Assembly: GCA_026193355.1 (NCBI GenBank)
Contig: JAPHTL010000240.1
Coordinates: forward strand, 1-30,697
DNA length: 30,697 nt
Source of the DNA: Rhodospirillales bacterium
GTDB taxonomy: Bacteria; Pseudomonadota; Alphaproteobacteria; Rhodospirillales; JAPHTL01
Direction of reading: 5' to 3'
Shown here: positions 16,473 through 24,424 of the stretch, in pieces
Layout of the letters: each line of letters starts with the position of its first letter
Position numbering within the stretch: position 1 is the first letter of the stretch
Translations under genes and position numbers: made by a program
Notes under the pieces: model-generated
What the model saw: only the letters and a program-made list of their open reading frames with translations
What the model was told of the DNA's origin: nothing
The model's database searches: none

Positions 16473-16792
16473 AGCACAGGGTGGAAGAACGGGATGGTGC
16501 GATCATCGTCGCCTTTGAGGGAGATGTCGATCTGGAGCATTCGCCAAAGGCGCGGACGGCGCTGCTGGATTCAGTCGGCCGCAGCAATCGCGTTATCGTT
16601 GATATGTCCGCGGTCAGCTACATTGACAGTTCGGGTATCGCCAGCATGGTCGAGGCCTACCAGAATGCGCGCAAGGAAGGAAAAGGCTTCGTCCTTGCCG
16701 CCGTCAGCGAACCAGCGATGCGGGTTCTTGGGCTGGCGCGACTGGACAAGGTCTTTACCATCTGCGCAACGGTAGAAGACGGAATGAAGTGA
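16469..16792 (+). CDS. STAS-domain anti-anti-sigma factor
   Basis: A 107-residue single STAS domain. The phosphoacceptor motif is YIDSSGIASM, with Ser55 as the likely phosphorylated serine by comparison with SpoIIAA. The strand RVIVDMSAVSYIDSSGI and the C-terminal LARLDKVFTIC segment are typical. It overlaps the kinase gene by 4 bases, so all three proteins are probably made together. It is also 69 bases upstream of the Mla permease gene. MlaB, the STAS subunit of the Mla complex, is otherwise not seen in this locus, so a second role there is possible but unproven. Confidence 0.92.
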   Translation: MKHRVEERDGAIIVAFEGDVDLEHSPKARTALLDSVGRSNRVIVDMSAVSYIDSSGIASMVEAYQNARKEGKGFVLAAVSEPAMRVLGLARLDKVFTICATVEDGMK

Positions 16793-16861
16793 CAGGCGTG
16801 GGGGGAAGGTCGCCATTAAGGCGGCCGGAGTAACGGGCGGCAAGGGGCGCGACGACCAAAG

Positions 16862-17680
16862 ATGCATGACGAGTCGAAACAGGGCGGGATTACTCATCGC
16901 CTCGAATCCATAGGACGGAACACCGTCAAGGGGATCGAGGAAGTGGGCTATGCCGGTTCGCTTTTCGGCGAGAGTCTGTTCTGGCTGTTCGCCGGACCAA
17001 AATACAAGCAACCGGTTCGCATCGGGTCCGTCTTTGCGCAGATGATGGAGGTCGGCGTCAGGGCCGTTCCCATCGTTGGCGTTCTGGCCGCGACCGTTGG
17101 CGTTATGCTGGCGATCCAGGGCATCTACACCCTGCGCATCTTCGGTGCGGAAACGCGCGTCACGTTGGGCATCGCACTTTCCATCACCCGCGAATTCGCC
17201 TCGCTGATAACGGGTATTCTGGTCGCCGGGCGTTCGGGCTCGGCGCTGGCCGCAAGGCTCGGCACAATGACCATCAATCAGGAAATCGATGCGCTGAAGG
17301 TCATGGGCATAAATCCCGTGCGTTTTCTTGTGGTGCCATCGCTGATCGCCATGTTGATCATGGTGCCGGCGCTGACCTTTTTCGCCGACCTGACCGGATT
17401 GCTGGCGGCGGGGCTTTACGTTTCGGCTGATCTCGACATAAGCCTTGCGGCCTATTTCGACGATGTGATTGAGGCGCTGAAGGTTGACGACGTCATGCAC
17501 GGGCTGGCGAAAAGTGCGATCTTCGCGGTCCTCATCACCCTGATCGGCGTCGCCAACGGGGCGACGGTGAAGGGCGGCGCGGAAGGCGTTGGCCGGGTGA
17601 CGACGCGCGCGGTCGTTCAATCCATTGCGGCGATCATCGTGACCGACATGATCTTCGCCTTTATAACCACGCGGCACTGA
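16862..17680 (+). CDS. mlaE: Mla-type ABC transporter permease (MlaE)
   Basis: A 272-residue MlaE/YrbE-family permease, the inner-membrane core of the system that moves phospholipids between outer and inner membrane. Multiple hydrophobic segments are visible from about residue 65 on. Family-typical sequences include ITREFASLITGILVAGRSGSALAARLGTM, INQEIDALKVMGINPVRFLVVP and GVANGATVKGGAEGVGRVTTRAVVQS. Length is normal. Its stop is 6 bases before the ATPase gene. Only a weak SD precedes the ATG. Confidence 0.94.
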   Translation: MHDESKQGGITHRLESIGRNTVKGIEEVGYAGSLFGESLFWLFAGPKYKQPVRIGSVFAQMMEVGVRAVPIVGVLAATVGVMLAIQGIYTLRIFGAETRVTLGIALSITREFASLITGILVAGRSGSALAARLGTMTINQEIDALKVMGINPVRFLVVPSLIAMLIMVPALTFFADLTGLLAAGLYVSADLDISLAAYFDDVIEALKVDDVMHGLAKSAIFAVLITLIGVANGATVKGGAEGVGRVTTRAVVQSIAAIIVTDMIFAFITTRH

Positions 17681-17686
17681 GGGCGG

Positions 17687-18526
17687 ATGATGAACAGCGG
17701 CGCAAACCCATCCCCCCAACCCGTGATCAAGGTCCGCGACCTGGTCAAGAGCTATGGGCCGCGGACGATCCTCAAGGGTATCGACCTCGACATATTCGAG
17801 GGCGAAATCATGGTGATCATGGGCGGTTCGGGTTCCGGGAAAAGCACGTTCCTGCGGCAGATCATGGCGCTGGAGCAGCCGACATCGGGCATCGTCGAGA
17901 TCCTCGGCCAGGACCTCGGATCGATGACGATGGGCGAGATGTTCGATCTGCGCAAACGGATGGGCGTGGCGTTTCAGGGCGGCGCGCTGATCAGTTCGAT
18001 GACGGTGGGCGAGAACATCATGCTGCCGCTTTCCGAACATACGCGGCTCGACGCCAAGACCATGGAGATCATGGCCCGGCTGAAACTCGAAGTGGTGGAT
18101 CTGGCCGGTTTCGAGAACCTGCGCCCCAACGAGCTTTCGGGCGGGATGCTCAAGCGCGCCGCCTTTGCGCGCGCGATCATCATGGATCCGAAGCTGTTGT
18201 TCTGTGATGAACCGTCGGCGGGCCTCGACCCCGTCGTTTCGGCCGGGCTTGACGAACTGATCCTGCGATTGCGCGAAGCCATGGGAATCACCATCGTCGT
18301 CGTTACCCACGAACTGGACAGCGCCTTTCGCATCGCCGACCGGATTACCGTTCTCGACCGGGGGAACATCCTGATGACGGGAACGGTGGAGGAGGTGAAA
18401 AACAGCACGAACGAGCGGGTGCAGAATCTGCTCAACCGCCGCACCGAAGAGGAAATTCTCGATCCCGCCGAATATCTGGCGCGCCTGACGGGCGAAAGGA
18501 TCGAAACGGACGGGCCGGCGATCTAG
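17687..18526 (+). CDS. mlaF: Mla-type ABC transporter ATPase (MlaF)
   Basis: A 279-residue ATPase for the MlaE permease. Walker A is GGSGSGKS (46-53), the Q-loop is Gln97 (FQGGALISSMTVGENI), the signature LSGGM is at 150-154, Walker B FCDEPSAGLDP is at 172-182 and the H-loop is His208. The LSGGM form of the signature and the VVSAGLDELI segment are typical of the MlaF branch. The C-terminal extension (NERVQNLLNRRTEEEILDPAEYLARLTGE) resembles the MlaF tail that contacts the neighbouring ATPase subunit. The start may be either of two adjacent ATGs (17687 or 17690), with GAGGGCGG just upstream. Confidence 0.95.
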   Translation: MMNSGANPSPQPVIKVRDLVKSYGPRTILKGIDLDIFEGEIMVIMGGSGSGKSTFLRQIMALEQPTSGIVEILGQDLGSMTMGEMFDLRKRMGVAFQGGALISSMTVGENIMLPLSEHTRLDAKTMEIMARLKLEVVDLAGFENLRPNELSGGMLKRAAFARAIIMDPKLLFCDEPSAGLDPVVSAGLDELILRLREAMGITIVVVTHELDSAFRIADRITVLDRGNILMTGTVEEVKNSTNERVQNLLNRRTEEEILDPAEYLARLTGERIETDGPAI

Positions 18527-18570
18527 GGTGACGGCCGTCGCAAGGGAAATGGACTGGGGGTGGACGCAGC

Positions 18571-19524
18571 ATGAAAAACGAAAAAATCAACTACCTGCTG
18601 GTTGGGGGCTTCGTCATTGCGATGGTCATCGGACTTGTGGCGATGGTGGCGTTGCTGACGGGGCGGACGGGCGCAGCGGATCGCTATTTCGCCGTTTATG
18701 GAAACGTTACCGGCGTCAAGTTCGGCACCCAGGTTCTTTACGAAGGCTATCCCATCGGGCAGGTGGAAGAGATCACGCCATTCAGCGACAAGGGCAAGAT
18801 GCGCTTCCGCGTGGACATGACCATTACCGAAGGCTGGAACATCCCTGACGACAGTGTCGCGCATATCGCCGCATCCGGTCTGCTTTCGGCCATCACCATC
18901 AGCATCTCGGCGGGGCACAACACGTCCATCCTGAAACCGGGGGGTGAGATCCAGGGCCGCGAGGCGGCCAACATGTTCGCCGCCATCTCCTCGGTGGCCG
19001 ATCAGATCGGCGAATTGTCCGAAGGTAGCCTGAAGCCGCTTCTCGACAACATGAACCGCACGGTCGACGGTTTCGCCGTCCTTCTGGAAGGCGATGCCTC
19101 CGTCCTTCTCGAAGACCTGGTCAAGCTGGTCGGGGACGTCTCCGATCGTACGCCGAGGATCATGGACAACATGGAATCGGCCGCATCGCGTATGGCGGGA
19201 CTGCTTGACGAGGAGAACGCCGGCAAGATCGACGAGATCATCGATAACGCCGAACGTTTGACCCGGGATCTCAATGAAACGCGGGCGGCGATGGACAGTG
19301 TGGTCAGGGCGGTGGACACGTTGCTGGCGGACAATCGCCTGGACGTTGACAAGACCATCGTCGATCTTCGGCACACGGCGGAATCGGTGGCGCGCCACAT
19401 CGATGCGATCAACGAGAACATGGAAGGCGCCAGCCGCAATATGTACGAATTCAGCCGCCAGATCAGGCAGAACCCGGGATTGTTGCTGGGCGGAACGCCG
19501 ATCAAGGACGAGGCGAAAAAATGA
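18571..19524 (+). CDS. mlaD: MCE-domain lipid-binding protein (MlaD)
   Basis: A 317-residue periplasmic lipid-shuttle protein anchored in the inner membrane. One transmembrane helix lies at about 8-30 (LLVGGFVIAMVIGLVAMVALL). The MCE domain follows at about 38-118 (YFAVYGNVTGVKFGTQVLYEGYPIGQV, ASGLLSAITISISAG). A long helical C-terminal region of about 190 residues comes next, much longer than in E. coli MlaD (183 residues total) and similar to MCE proteins of the PqiB/plant TGD2 style in having an extended tail. A strong SD, GGGGGTGG, precedes the ATG. The stop overlaps the lipoprotein gene by 4 bases. Confidence 0.93.
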   Translation: MKNEKINYLLVGGFVIAMVIGLVAMVALLTGRTGAADRYFAVYGNVTGVKFGTQVLYEGYPIGQVEEITPFSDKGKMRFRVDMTITEGWNIPDDSVAHIAASGLLSAITISISAGHNTSILKPGGEIQGREAANMFAAISSVADQIGELSEGSLKPLLDNMNRTVDGFAVLLEGDASVLLEDLVKLVGDVSDRTPRIMDNMESAASRMAGLLDEENAGKIDEIIDNAERLTRDLNETRAAMDSVVRAVDTLLADNRLDVDKTIVDLRHTAESVARHIDAINENMEGASRNMYEFSRQIRQNPGLLLGGTPIKDEAKK

Positions 19525-20186
19525 CGGGCGCGACAAAAACAGGCGCTTCAGTGGGGGAATGGACCATGATGGCGAAAAGAGCAAAGGGCTGGATGCGCGT
19601 ATTTGCGAGCGCGCTGATCGTCACGGGGGTTGCAGCCTGCGCTTCGCAGCCGCCGCTGCCGCAGGACAATTTCTACCGGTTGGAGGTGACGCCGCCCGCC
19701 AGAGCGATGGCCTCTCCGCGTCTTGACGGGGTGGCGGAGGTCCAGCGCTTTTCCGCCGAAGGCCTGATCGCGGCGCGGCCGATCGCCTATACCGAGGAAG
19801 GCACTGCCCATCAGCTTCACGCCTATCACTATCACTTCTGGATCGAACCCCCTATTTCCATGCTTCAGGACAGGCTGGTCAGCTATCTCCGTGATGCCGG
19901 GGCGGCGCGCACCGTTGTCACGCCCGCCATGCGGGTCGAGCCTGATTATGTCGTTCAGGGCAGAATCGTCCGTTTCGAACGCGTGTTGGGGGCAACGCCG
20001 AAGGTTCGGGTCGAACTTGAACTGGGTGTTGTCGCTCGGGCAGATGGCCGGGTGCTGTTCGTCAAAACCTATCGCGAGGATCGCGATCAGGGCGGCGATG
20101 ACGGTGTCACCGCCGCCGCCGCCGCGTTCAGCACGGCCGTTAGCGAGATCTATGCTCGCTTCCTTGCCGATCTGACGAGCCATTAG
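19521..20186 (+). CDS. ABC-type transport auxiliary lipoprotein
   Basis: A 221-residue lipoprotein of the ABC-transport auxiliary (PqiC/YmbA-like) group that accompanies MCE transporters. The lipobox VAAC is at 37-40 after the hydrophobic FASALIVTGVAA, giving a mature protein starting at Cys40. The mature part has the family-like FYRLEV, RPIAYTEEG, YHYHFWIEPPISMLQDRLVSYLRDA and the beta-rich YVVQGRIVRFERV. With the ATGA start at 19521 the signal peptide is long; an in-frame ATG at 19566 gives a more usual 25-residue signal and is a real alternative. It is translationally coupled to mlaD and is the last gene of the transporter operon. Confidence 0.9.
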   Translation: MTGATKTGASVGEWTMMAKRAKGWMRVFASALIVTGVAACASQPPLPQDNFYRLEVTPPARAMASPRLDGVAEVQRFSAEGLIAARPIAYTEEGTAHQLHAYHYHFWIEPPISMLQDRLVSYLRDAGAARTVVTPAMRVEPDYVVQGRIVRFERVLGATPKVRVELELGVVARADGRVLFVKTYREDRDQGGDDGVTAAAAAFSTAVSEIYARFLADLTSH

Positions 20187-20196
20187 GATTTAAAAC

Positions 20197-21522
20197 ATGG
20201 GAAGAGGACCGCGCCGCCACGCGCCGCGCAAACGCGCGGCTGCAAGATCGGCCAACGAAGGACGCATCGTCGAGGCGACAGTGGCGGCGCTGGGGGGGCG
20301 CGGTGACGGGATCGCCCGCACCGAAGGCCTGCTTCTTTATGTGCCGTTTTCGGTGCCGGGCGACGTTCTGAAACTTCGGGTCGGCCCGCGCCGCGGTGAC
20401 GGGTTTGAGGCCGAGGTGATTGAAACCCTGTCGCCGGGGGGCGGGCGCGCAGAGGCTTTTTGTTCCGTTTTCGGCCGTTGTGGCGGTTGTGCGGTTCAGC
20501 ATTTTTCGGGCGACCTCTACACGGAATGGAAGCTTGGCATCCTTGGCGATGCGCTTGCGCGGCATGGTCTGGATGTTGCGGTCCCGCCGCTGTTGCAGTT
20601 TCCCCGCGCCGTGCGCCGCCGCGCCGCGTTTCAGGTCGTGCGCAATGGTGCGCGCCTTCGTTTCGGTTTCAACGAACGTTCCAGCCACGAAGTGGCGGAC
20701 ATCGATTCGTGCCCCTTGCTGCTCGACGGGTTGAATGAATTGCTTGCGCCCGTACGCGCCGCGCTGAGCGACGTTTTGCCGGACCGTTCGCGCGGTGATG
20801 TTGTGATCAACCTTGTCAACGGGGCGGCGGATGTTGTCCTCGCCTTTCCCCGTGAACTGGACCGCAAGGTGCTGGAACGTCTCGCCGCCCTGTCGGCGGA
20901 AACCGATATCGCGCGTCTTTCGTGGCATTCCGATCCGGAATCACTGCCTGATCCCGTCATCATCCGTCGCCCGGTTCAGGCCATCTTCGGCGGCATTCCC
21001 GTCGACCTGCCGCCCGGCGCCTTTCTGCAACCCAGCGCCGAGGGGGAGGTCGCCCTTGTCGATGCGGTAATGGCAGGAGTCGGTGACGCCACGGCCATCG
21101 CTGACCTCTATGCCGGATGCGGTAGCCTGACCCTGCCGCTGGCGGGAGCGGCGAGGGTGACGGCGGTGGAGGGCGCTGCCGTGATGGCGGAAGCCCTGGA
21201 CAAGGCATCAGGAAACCCAACGCTGGGCGGGCGGGTAAAGGTTATCCACCGGGATCTTGTCCGTCGCCCTCTTATGGTCAAGGAACTCAAGGTCTTCGAT
21301 GCCGTTGTCTTTGATCCACCGCGGGCAGGCGCGCGCGAACAGGCCGAGGCGTTGGCCGAATCTTCGGTTTCGCGGGTGGTGGCGGTCTCGTGCAACCCTG
21401 CAACCTTCGCCCGTGACGCGCGAATTCTTGTCGATGGCGGTTTTACCTTCAAGACGGTGACAGCGGTCGATCAATTCCCCGCCACCGCGCACCTTGAGGC
21501 GGTGGGCGTTTTCGTGCGCTAG
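20197..21522 (+). CDS. 23S rRNA (uracil-5-)-methyltransferase, RlmD/TrmA family
   Basis: A 441-residue SAM-dependent RNA m5U methyltransferase. An N-terminal TRAM RNA-binding region covers about 20-78. The 4Fe-4S cluster cysteines are Cys89, Cys95, Cys98 (CSVFGRCGGC) and Cys172 (DSCPLL). The Rossmann methyltransferase domain is C-terminal, with DLYAGCGSLTLPLA (SAM-binding), FDPPRAGA and the catalytic cysteine in VSCNPATFARD. This matches the RlmD/RumA branch, but the substrate position cannot be settled from sequence. It starts 10 bases after the lipoprotein gene, so it is possibly cotranscribed with the mla operon, and is convergent with elbB. Confidence 0.92.
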   Translation: MGRGPRRHAPRKRAAARSANEGRIVEATVAALGGRGDGIARTEGLLLYVPFSVPGDVLKLRVGPRRGDGFEAEVIETLSPGGGRAEAFCSVFGRCGGCAVQHFSGDLYTEWKLGILGDALARHGLDVAVPPLLQFPRAVRRRAAFQVVRNGARLRFGFNERSSHEVADIDSCPLLLDGLNELLAPVRAALSDVLPDRSRGDVVINLVNGAADVVLAFPRELDRKVLERLAALSAETDIARLSWHSDPESLPDPVIIRRPVQAIFGGIPVDLPPGAFLQPSAEGEVALVDAVMAGVGDATAIADLYAGCGSLTLPLAGAARVTAVEGAAVMAEALDKASGNPTLGGRVKVIHRDLVRRPLMVKELKVFDAVVFDPPRAGAREQAEALAESSVSRVVAVSCNPATFARDARILVDGGFTFKTVTAVDQFPATAHLEAVGVFVR

Positions 21523-21553
21523 TCGCTCAAACCACCAGTCGCGTAAATCTTTT

Positions 21554-22216
21554 TCAGCCGATCAGGTCGAATAAAGCGGCGATGGCGCTGTCTGCGCCGT
21601 CGGCAATCTGTCCGATGTTGGCGTCCAGCATGTAGCACGGTGTTGTCACCAGCTTGTGTTTCCTGTCGATGACGATTTCCCCATGACCCTTGATGACATG
21701 GGTTCCGCCCATTGCCGTGATGGTGGCTGCGGTGTCTGCGTCGGCGCCGATTGTAACTTCTGCCCCCTTGAGAACCCGTGCGACAACCGCCGGCGTGATG
21801 CACAGCGCGGCAATTGGCTTCTTGTGCTCGGCCATGGTGGTCAGGGCTTCGGCCACGTCGGCCTCAACGGTGCAGTTCGGTCCGTCGAAGGCGAGGGAGG
21901 AAAGGTTTTTGGCCGCGCCGAACCCGCCGGGAAGGGCGATGGCGTCAAAATCGTCGGCGACAAATTCGGACAGCGGCTTGATATCGCCGCGTGCGATCCG
22001 CGCCGCTTCGATCATCACGTTGCGGCTTTCTGGCATTTCACTGCCTGTGATGTGGTTGATGACGTGGTGCTGGCGAATGTCAGGCGCGAAGCACTGATAT
22101 TCACCGCCATGGCGATTGATGGCGAGCAGTGTAAGGACCGATTCGTGGATTTCCGATCCGTCGAAAACGCCACAACCGGAAAGAATGACGGCAATCCTGG
22201 GTTTGGTTGAAGACAT
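21554..22216 (-). CDS. elbB: Glyoxalase ElbB (isoprenoid biosynthesis-associated, DJ-1/PfpI superfamily)
   Basis: A 220-residue DJ-1/PfpI-superfamily protein. The N-terminal ILSGCGVFDGSEIHESVLTLLAI is diagnostic of ElbB. The nucleophile elbow is ALCITPAVV with Cys139. LPGGFGAAKNLSSLAFDG is also family-typical. In E. coli ElbB has glyoxalase activity and was linked to isoprenoid output; the physiological role is not well fixed. Its start is only 44 bases from the end of the MITE-like element, so its promoter must lie partly inside that element or be very short. It is convergent with the rRNA methyltransferase. Confidence 0.93.
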   Translation of the reverse strand: MSSTKPRIAVILSGCGVFDGSEIHESVLTLLAINRHGGEYQCFAPDIRQHHVINHITGSEMPESRNVMIEAARIARGDIKPLSEFVADDFDAIALPGGFGAAKNLSSLAFDGPNCTVEADVAEALTTMAEHKKPIAALCITPAVVARVLKGAEVTIGADADTAATITAMGGTHVIKGHGEIVIDRKHKLVTTPCYMLDANIGQIADGADSAIAALFDLIG

Positions 22217-22260
22217 CGCGGATCTCCCTTGAACGTTTGTTCCATGCGTCTCCCAGTCTA

Positions 22261-22524
22261 GGGTCAGGACCCATTAATGTCATCCGTTCTGCGGGAGCGA
22301 CGGAAGCGGTGAACAGGCGGAAGCGCGCAGGAAATACATTCTATTTTCAAGCGGTTCCAACGCATTCACCGGTTTCGTGAGCCCCGCCCTTCGGGTTTTT
22401 CCGGGAAGCCGCGCCTGCGGCGTCAAAAATGCTCGAATATGCTTCGCATGTCCTTGCGCTTTTTTCCTGGCATTCGCGGCTTCCCGGAAAAACAGAACCG
22501 TATGAGATTAATGAGTCCTGACCC
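22261..22524. mobile_element. MITE-like element with 18-bp terminal inverted repeats flanked by TA
   Basis: Counting the adjacent flanking base, the left end AGGGTCAGGACCCATTAAT (22260-22278) is the inverse complement of the right end ATTAATGAGTCCTGACCCT (22507-22525) at 18 of 19 positions. TA flanks both sides (22259-22260 and 22525-22526), as expected of a TA target-site duplication from an IS630/mariner-like element; a CTAG-type IS5-group target is an alternative reading. Inside is a perfect 19-bp inverted repeat (22395-22413 with 22475-22493) with a smaller ATGC-TTC-GCAT hairpin in its loop. There is no transposase gene, so it would need one supplied elsewhere in the genome. Confidence 0.75.
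22395..22493. repeat. Perfect 19-bp internal inverted repeat of the MITE-like element
   Basis: GTTTTTCCGGGAAGCCGCG (22395-22413) is repeated exactly in inverted form at 22475-22493, with 61 bases between. If transcribed it would fold into a long hairpin on either strand. Confidence 0.85.
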
Positions 22525-22566
22525 TAAGGCGCTCACCCCCCTTCGAGGCAAGGATGAACGTCAGGT

Positions 22567-22668
22567 CTGTGGACCCCACAGGATAATTCTCCTGAATTTA
22601 AATGTAAAATAACTTAAAAATTATCTCTAGATAACTGTATTGACACGACTTACATAATTGAATTGAAA
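22567..22668 (+). promoter_or_regulatory. Promoter/operator zone of the cytochrome oxidase operon
   Basis: TTGACA at 22640-22645 is a consensus -35; TTGAAA at 22663-22668 (17-base spacer) is a weak -10. The region from about 22590 is AT-rich. Three short inverted repeats lie upstream: CTGTGG/CCACAG (22567-22572, 22576-22581), CAGGA/TCCTG (22579-22583, 22590-22594) and TTATCT/AGATAA (22621-22626, 22629-22634). The last ends 5 bases before the -35 and is a good operator position. No known redox-regulator box is recognised with certainty. Confidence 0.4.
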
Positions 22669-22777
22669 TAACGCAAAAGTGAATAACGACGGGTTGAGTC
22701 CATAAGGACACCCACCCGCGAACGCCAGACAGATTGGTTGGTTTTATTGAATAACAGGACGTCCGGGAGACTTGTAT

Positions 22778-23545
22778 ATGGCATCCGAGACCGCAAGCGC
22801 AGCGCATCATGAACACCATTGGGAGGTCAGCGCCGCGCCGCTGATCGCCGTTGCGGGCATCTTCTTCATGGTGCCCATGGCGTTTTCCGCTCACTTCGTT
22901 TACGAAAATTCCCTTATGTCGGCGGTCTTCGCGGGTATCGGCGTTCCGGTGCTGCTGGTCGGCGTCGCCAAGTGGGTGCATGAGGGCCTGACCGAGAAGC
23001 CGCTCATCGCCGATGTCGCCAGTGTCGGCCTGCCGCTTTTTATCGTTTCGGAAATCTTCATCTTCCTGGCCTTGTTTGCGACCTATTGGACCATGCGTCT
23101 GATGGCGCCGGAGTGGCCGCCGGAAGGCACCCCGGACATGCCCTATCTGCTGCCGCTGATCATGACCGTTTTGCTGGTCTCGTCATCGGTAAGCATCCAT
23201 GTCGCGGAAGAGAAGCTGGAAAAGAGTGACCTTGGCGGGTTCCGGGCGTGGCTGGTCTATACGCTGATACTCGGCACGGCCTTCCTTGGCTGCACCGTCT
23301 ATGAATACAATCATCTGATTCATATCGACTTCGTACCCAGCACGAATGCGTTTTCAACCGCGTTCTTCACGATCACCGGCTTCCACGCTTCGCACGTTTT
23401 CCTTGGCCTTGCGGCATTCGGCGCGGTGCTTCTGCCGGCGCTGAAGGGGCGGACGAACAAGACGTTCGTTCAATGCGTATCCGTCTACTGGCATTTCGTC
23501 GATGTCGTGTGGTTCTTCGTGGTCAGCCAGATCTATTTCTGGTAG
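22778..23545 (+). CDS. ctaE: Cytochrome c oxidase subunit III
   Basis: A 255-residue membrane protein with seven predicted hydrophobic segments, part of the heme-copper terminal oxidase. Family residues include the helix with SEIFIFLALFATYW (Glu92 matches the conserved membrane Glu), ITGFHASHVFLGL (199-211) and the C-terminal SVYWHFVDVVWFFVVSQIYFW. A TTG at 22772 is in frame, but the ATG at 22778 with GGGAGA 8 bases upstream is preferred. The N-terminus is His-rich (AHHEHHW). It is the first gene of this operon, whereas in the classic ctaC-ctaD-ctaB-ctaG-ctaE order subunit III is near the end. Confidence 0.93.
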   Translation: MASETASAAHHEHHWEVSAAPLIAVAGIFFMVPMAFSAHFVYENSLMSAVFAGIGVPVLLVGVAKWVHEGLTEKPLIADVASVGLPLFIVSEIFIFLALFATYWTMRLMAPEWPPEGTPDMPYLLPLIMTVLLVSSSVSIHVAEEKLEKSDLGGFRAWLVYTLILGTAFLGCTVYEYNHLIHIDFVPSTNAFSTAFFTITGFHASHVFLGLAAFGAVLLPALKGRTNKTFVQCVSVYWHFVDVVWFFVVSQIYFW

Positions 23546-23563
23546 GCGCGGAAATTGAAGACC

Positions 23564-24424
23564 ATGAAACGGGCTTTGCGGTCATTTCTTTTGGTGCTCG
23601 TGGCGGCGGTTGTCGTCGCTGGCCCGATGTCCGTTCCTGTATTGGCCGCCTATTACAAACAGGCGGAATCGGACATTGATCCGGAAATCTTCAAGATCGA
23701 TGAGAAAGAGGTTCTCGGCGTCAGGATGGACCGGGAATTTTCCATGATCGGCGCGAAAGGGGAACGCTTCACCCTGCGCGATCGCCTGAACAAGCCGCTG
23801 ATCCTGGTCTTTTCCTATTATCGGTGCGACGGCATCTGCGGCGCGGTGAATCAGGAGCTTCTCGACCTGCTTGTCACCCTGCGCGACGTGGGGCGGGTTC
23901 GCATTGGCGAGGATTTCAGGGTTCTGACAGTTTCGTTCGACAAGAACGACAACCTGCAAACCCTTATGGAGTTCCGCAAAAGCCTTCAACTGGACGCCGA
24001 CATGGCGCCGGGTTGGGATTTTGCCGTCGCCGAGAACCCCGAAGCGATTCAGGCCTTTGCCGGCGCTGTCGGCTACAGGTTTTTCTGGTCGCCGCAGGAC
24101 CGGACCTTCTTCCATCCCGGCGCGTTCATGTTCCTGTCCACCGAAGGACGGGTCTCGCGCATTCTCTATGCGCTGAGCAATTCGCCCAAGGATGTGGAAC
24201 TGGCCGTACTTGACGCCAAACAGGGCCAATTCAAGGCCAGCGAGATCATCAACTTCGCGGCAAGCCTTTGCTACAGCTACAATTTCAAGGAAGGCCGCTA
24301 CACCTACAACATTCCGCTCTTCATCGCCGCCGGTTCCCTGACCCTCGGGGTGTCGGCCTTTTCCGCATCCATGGTGGTTTTCAGGCGGCGGCGCAAAAAA
24401 CGGGAGGACAAGGAAGGGTCATGA
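23564..24424 (+). CDS. SCO1/SenC-family copper chaperone with C-terminal membrane anchor
   Basis: A 286-residue thioredoxin-fold protein that in this family delivers copper to, or reduces, the CuA site of subunit II. The copper-binding CxxxC is CDGIC (Cys88, Cys92) in FSYYRCDGICG, and the third ligand is His184 in FFHPGAFMFL. An N-terminal hydrophobic stretch (7-28, ending VLAA) looks like a cleavable signal. A second membrane helix at about 248-273 is followed by a basic tail (RRRRKKRE), placing the thioredoxin domain in the periplasm with a C-terminal anchor. The gene lies between subunits III and II and overlaps subunit II by 4 bases. TTG at 23555 is an alternative start. Confidence 0.91.
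   Translation: MKRALRSFLLVLVAAVVVAGPMSVPVLAAYYKQAESDIDPEIFKIDEKEVLGVRMDREFSMIGAKGERFTLRDRLNKPLILVFSYYRCDGICGAVNQELLDLLVTLRDVGRVRIGEDFRVLTVSFDKNDNLQTLMEFRKSLQLDADMAPGWDFAVAENPEAIQAFAGAVGYRFFWSPQDRTFFHPGAFMFLSTEGRVSRILYALSNSPKDVELAVLDAKQGQFKASEIINFAASLCYSYNFKEGRYTYNIPLFIAAGSLTLGVSAFSASMVVFRRRRKKREDKEGS

Larger units (their letters stand above)
22217..22777. other. 561-bp non-coding gap between elbB and the oxidase operon
   Basis: No credible gene is present. The left half (22259-22526) is a MITE-like element bounded by inverted repeats. The right half (22527-22777) contains several short inverted repeats and then a strongly AT-rich stretch (about 22590-22680), unlike its GC-rich surroundings. 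The AT-rich stretch most likely holds the promoter of the cytochrome oxidase operon. Confidence 0.8.

Noticed and set aside
16571..18310. Long open frame (579 codons) on the minus strand
   Set aside because: It lies opposite STAS, mlaE and mlaF, is rich in His, Asp and Arg without any domain, and is a typical antisense shadow of GC-rich coding DNA.
22395..22493. Internal inverted repeat as a transcription terminator or CRISPR repeat
   Set aside because: The 61-base loop and absence of a following T-run do not fit a terminator, there are no regularly spaced direct repeats, and it lies neatly inside the TA-flanked inverted ends.
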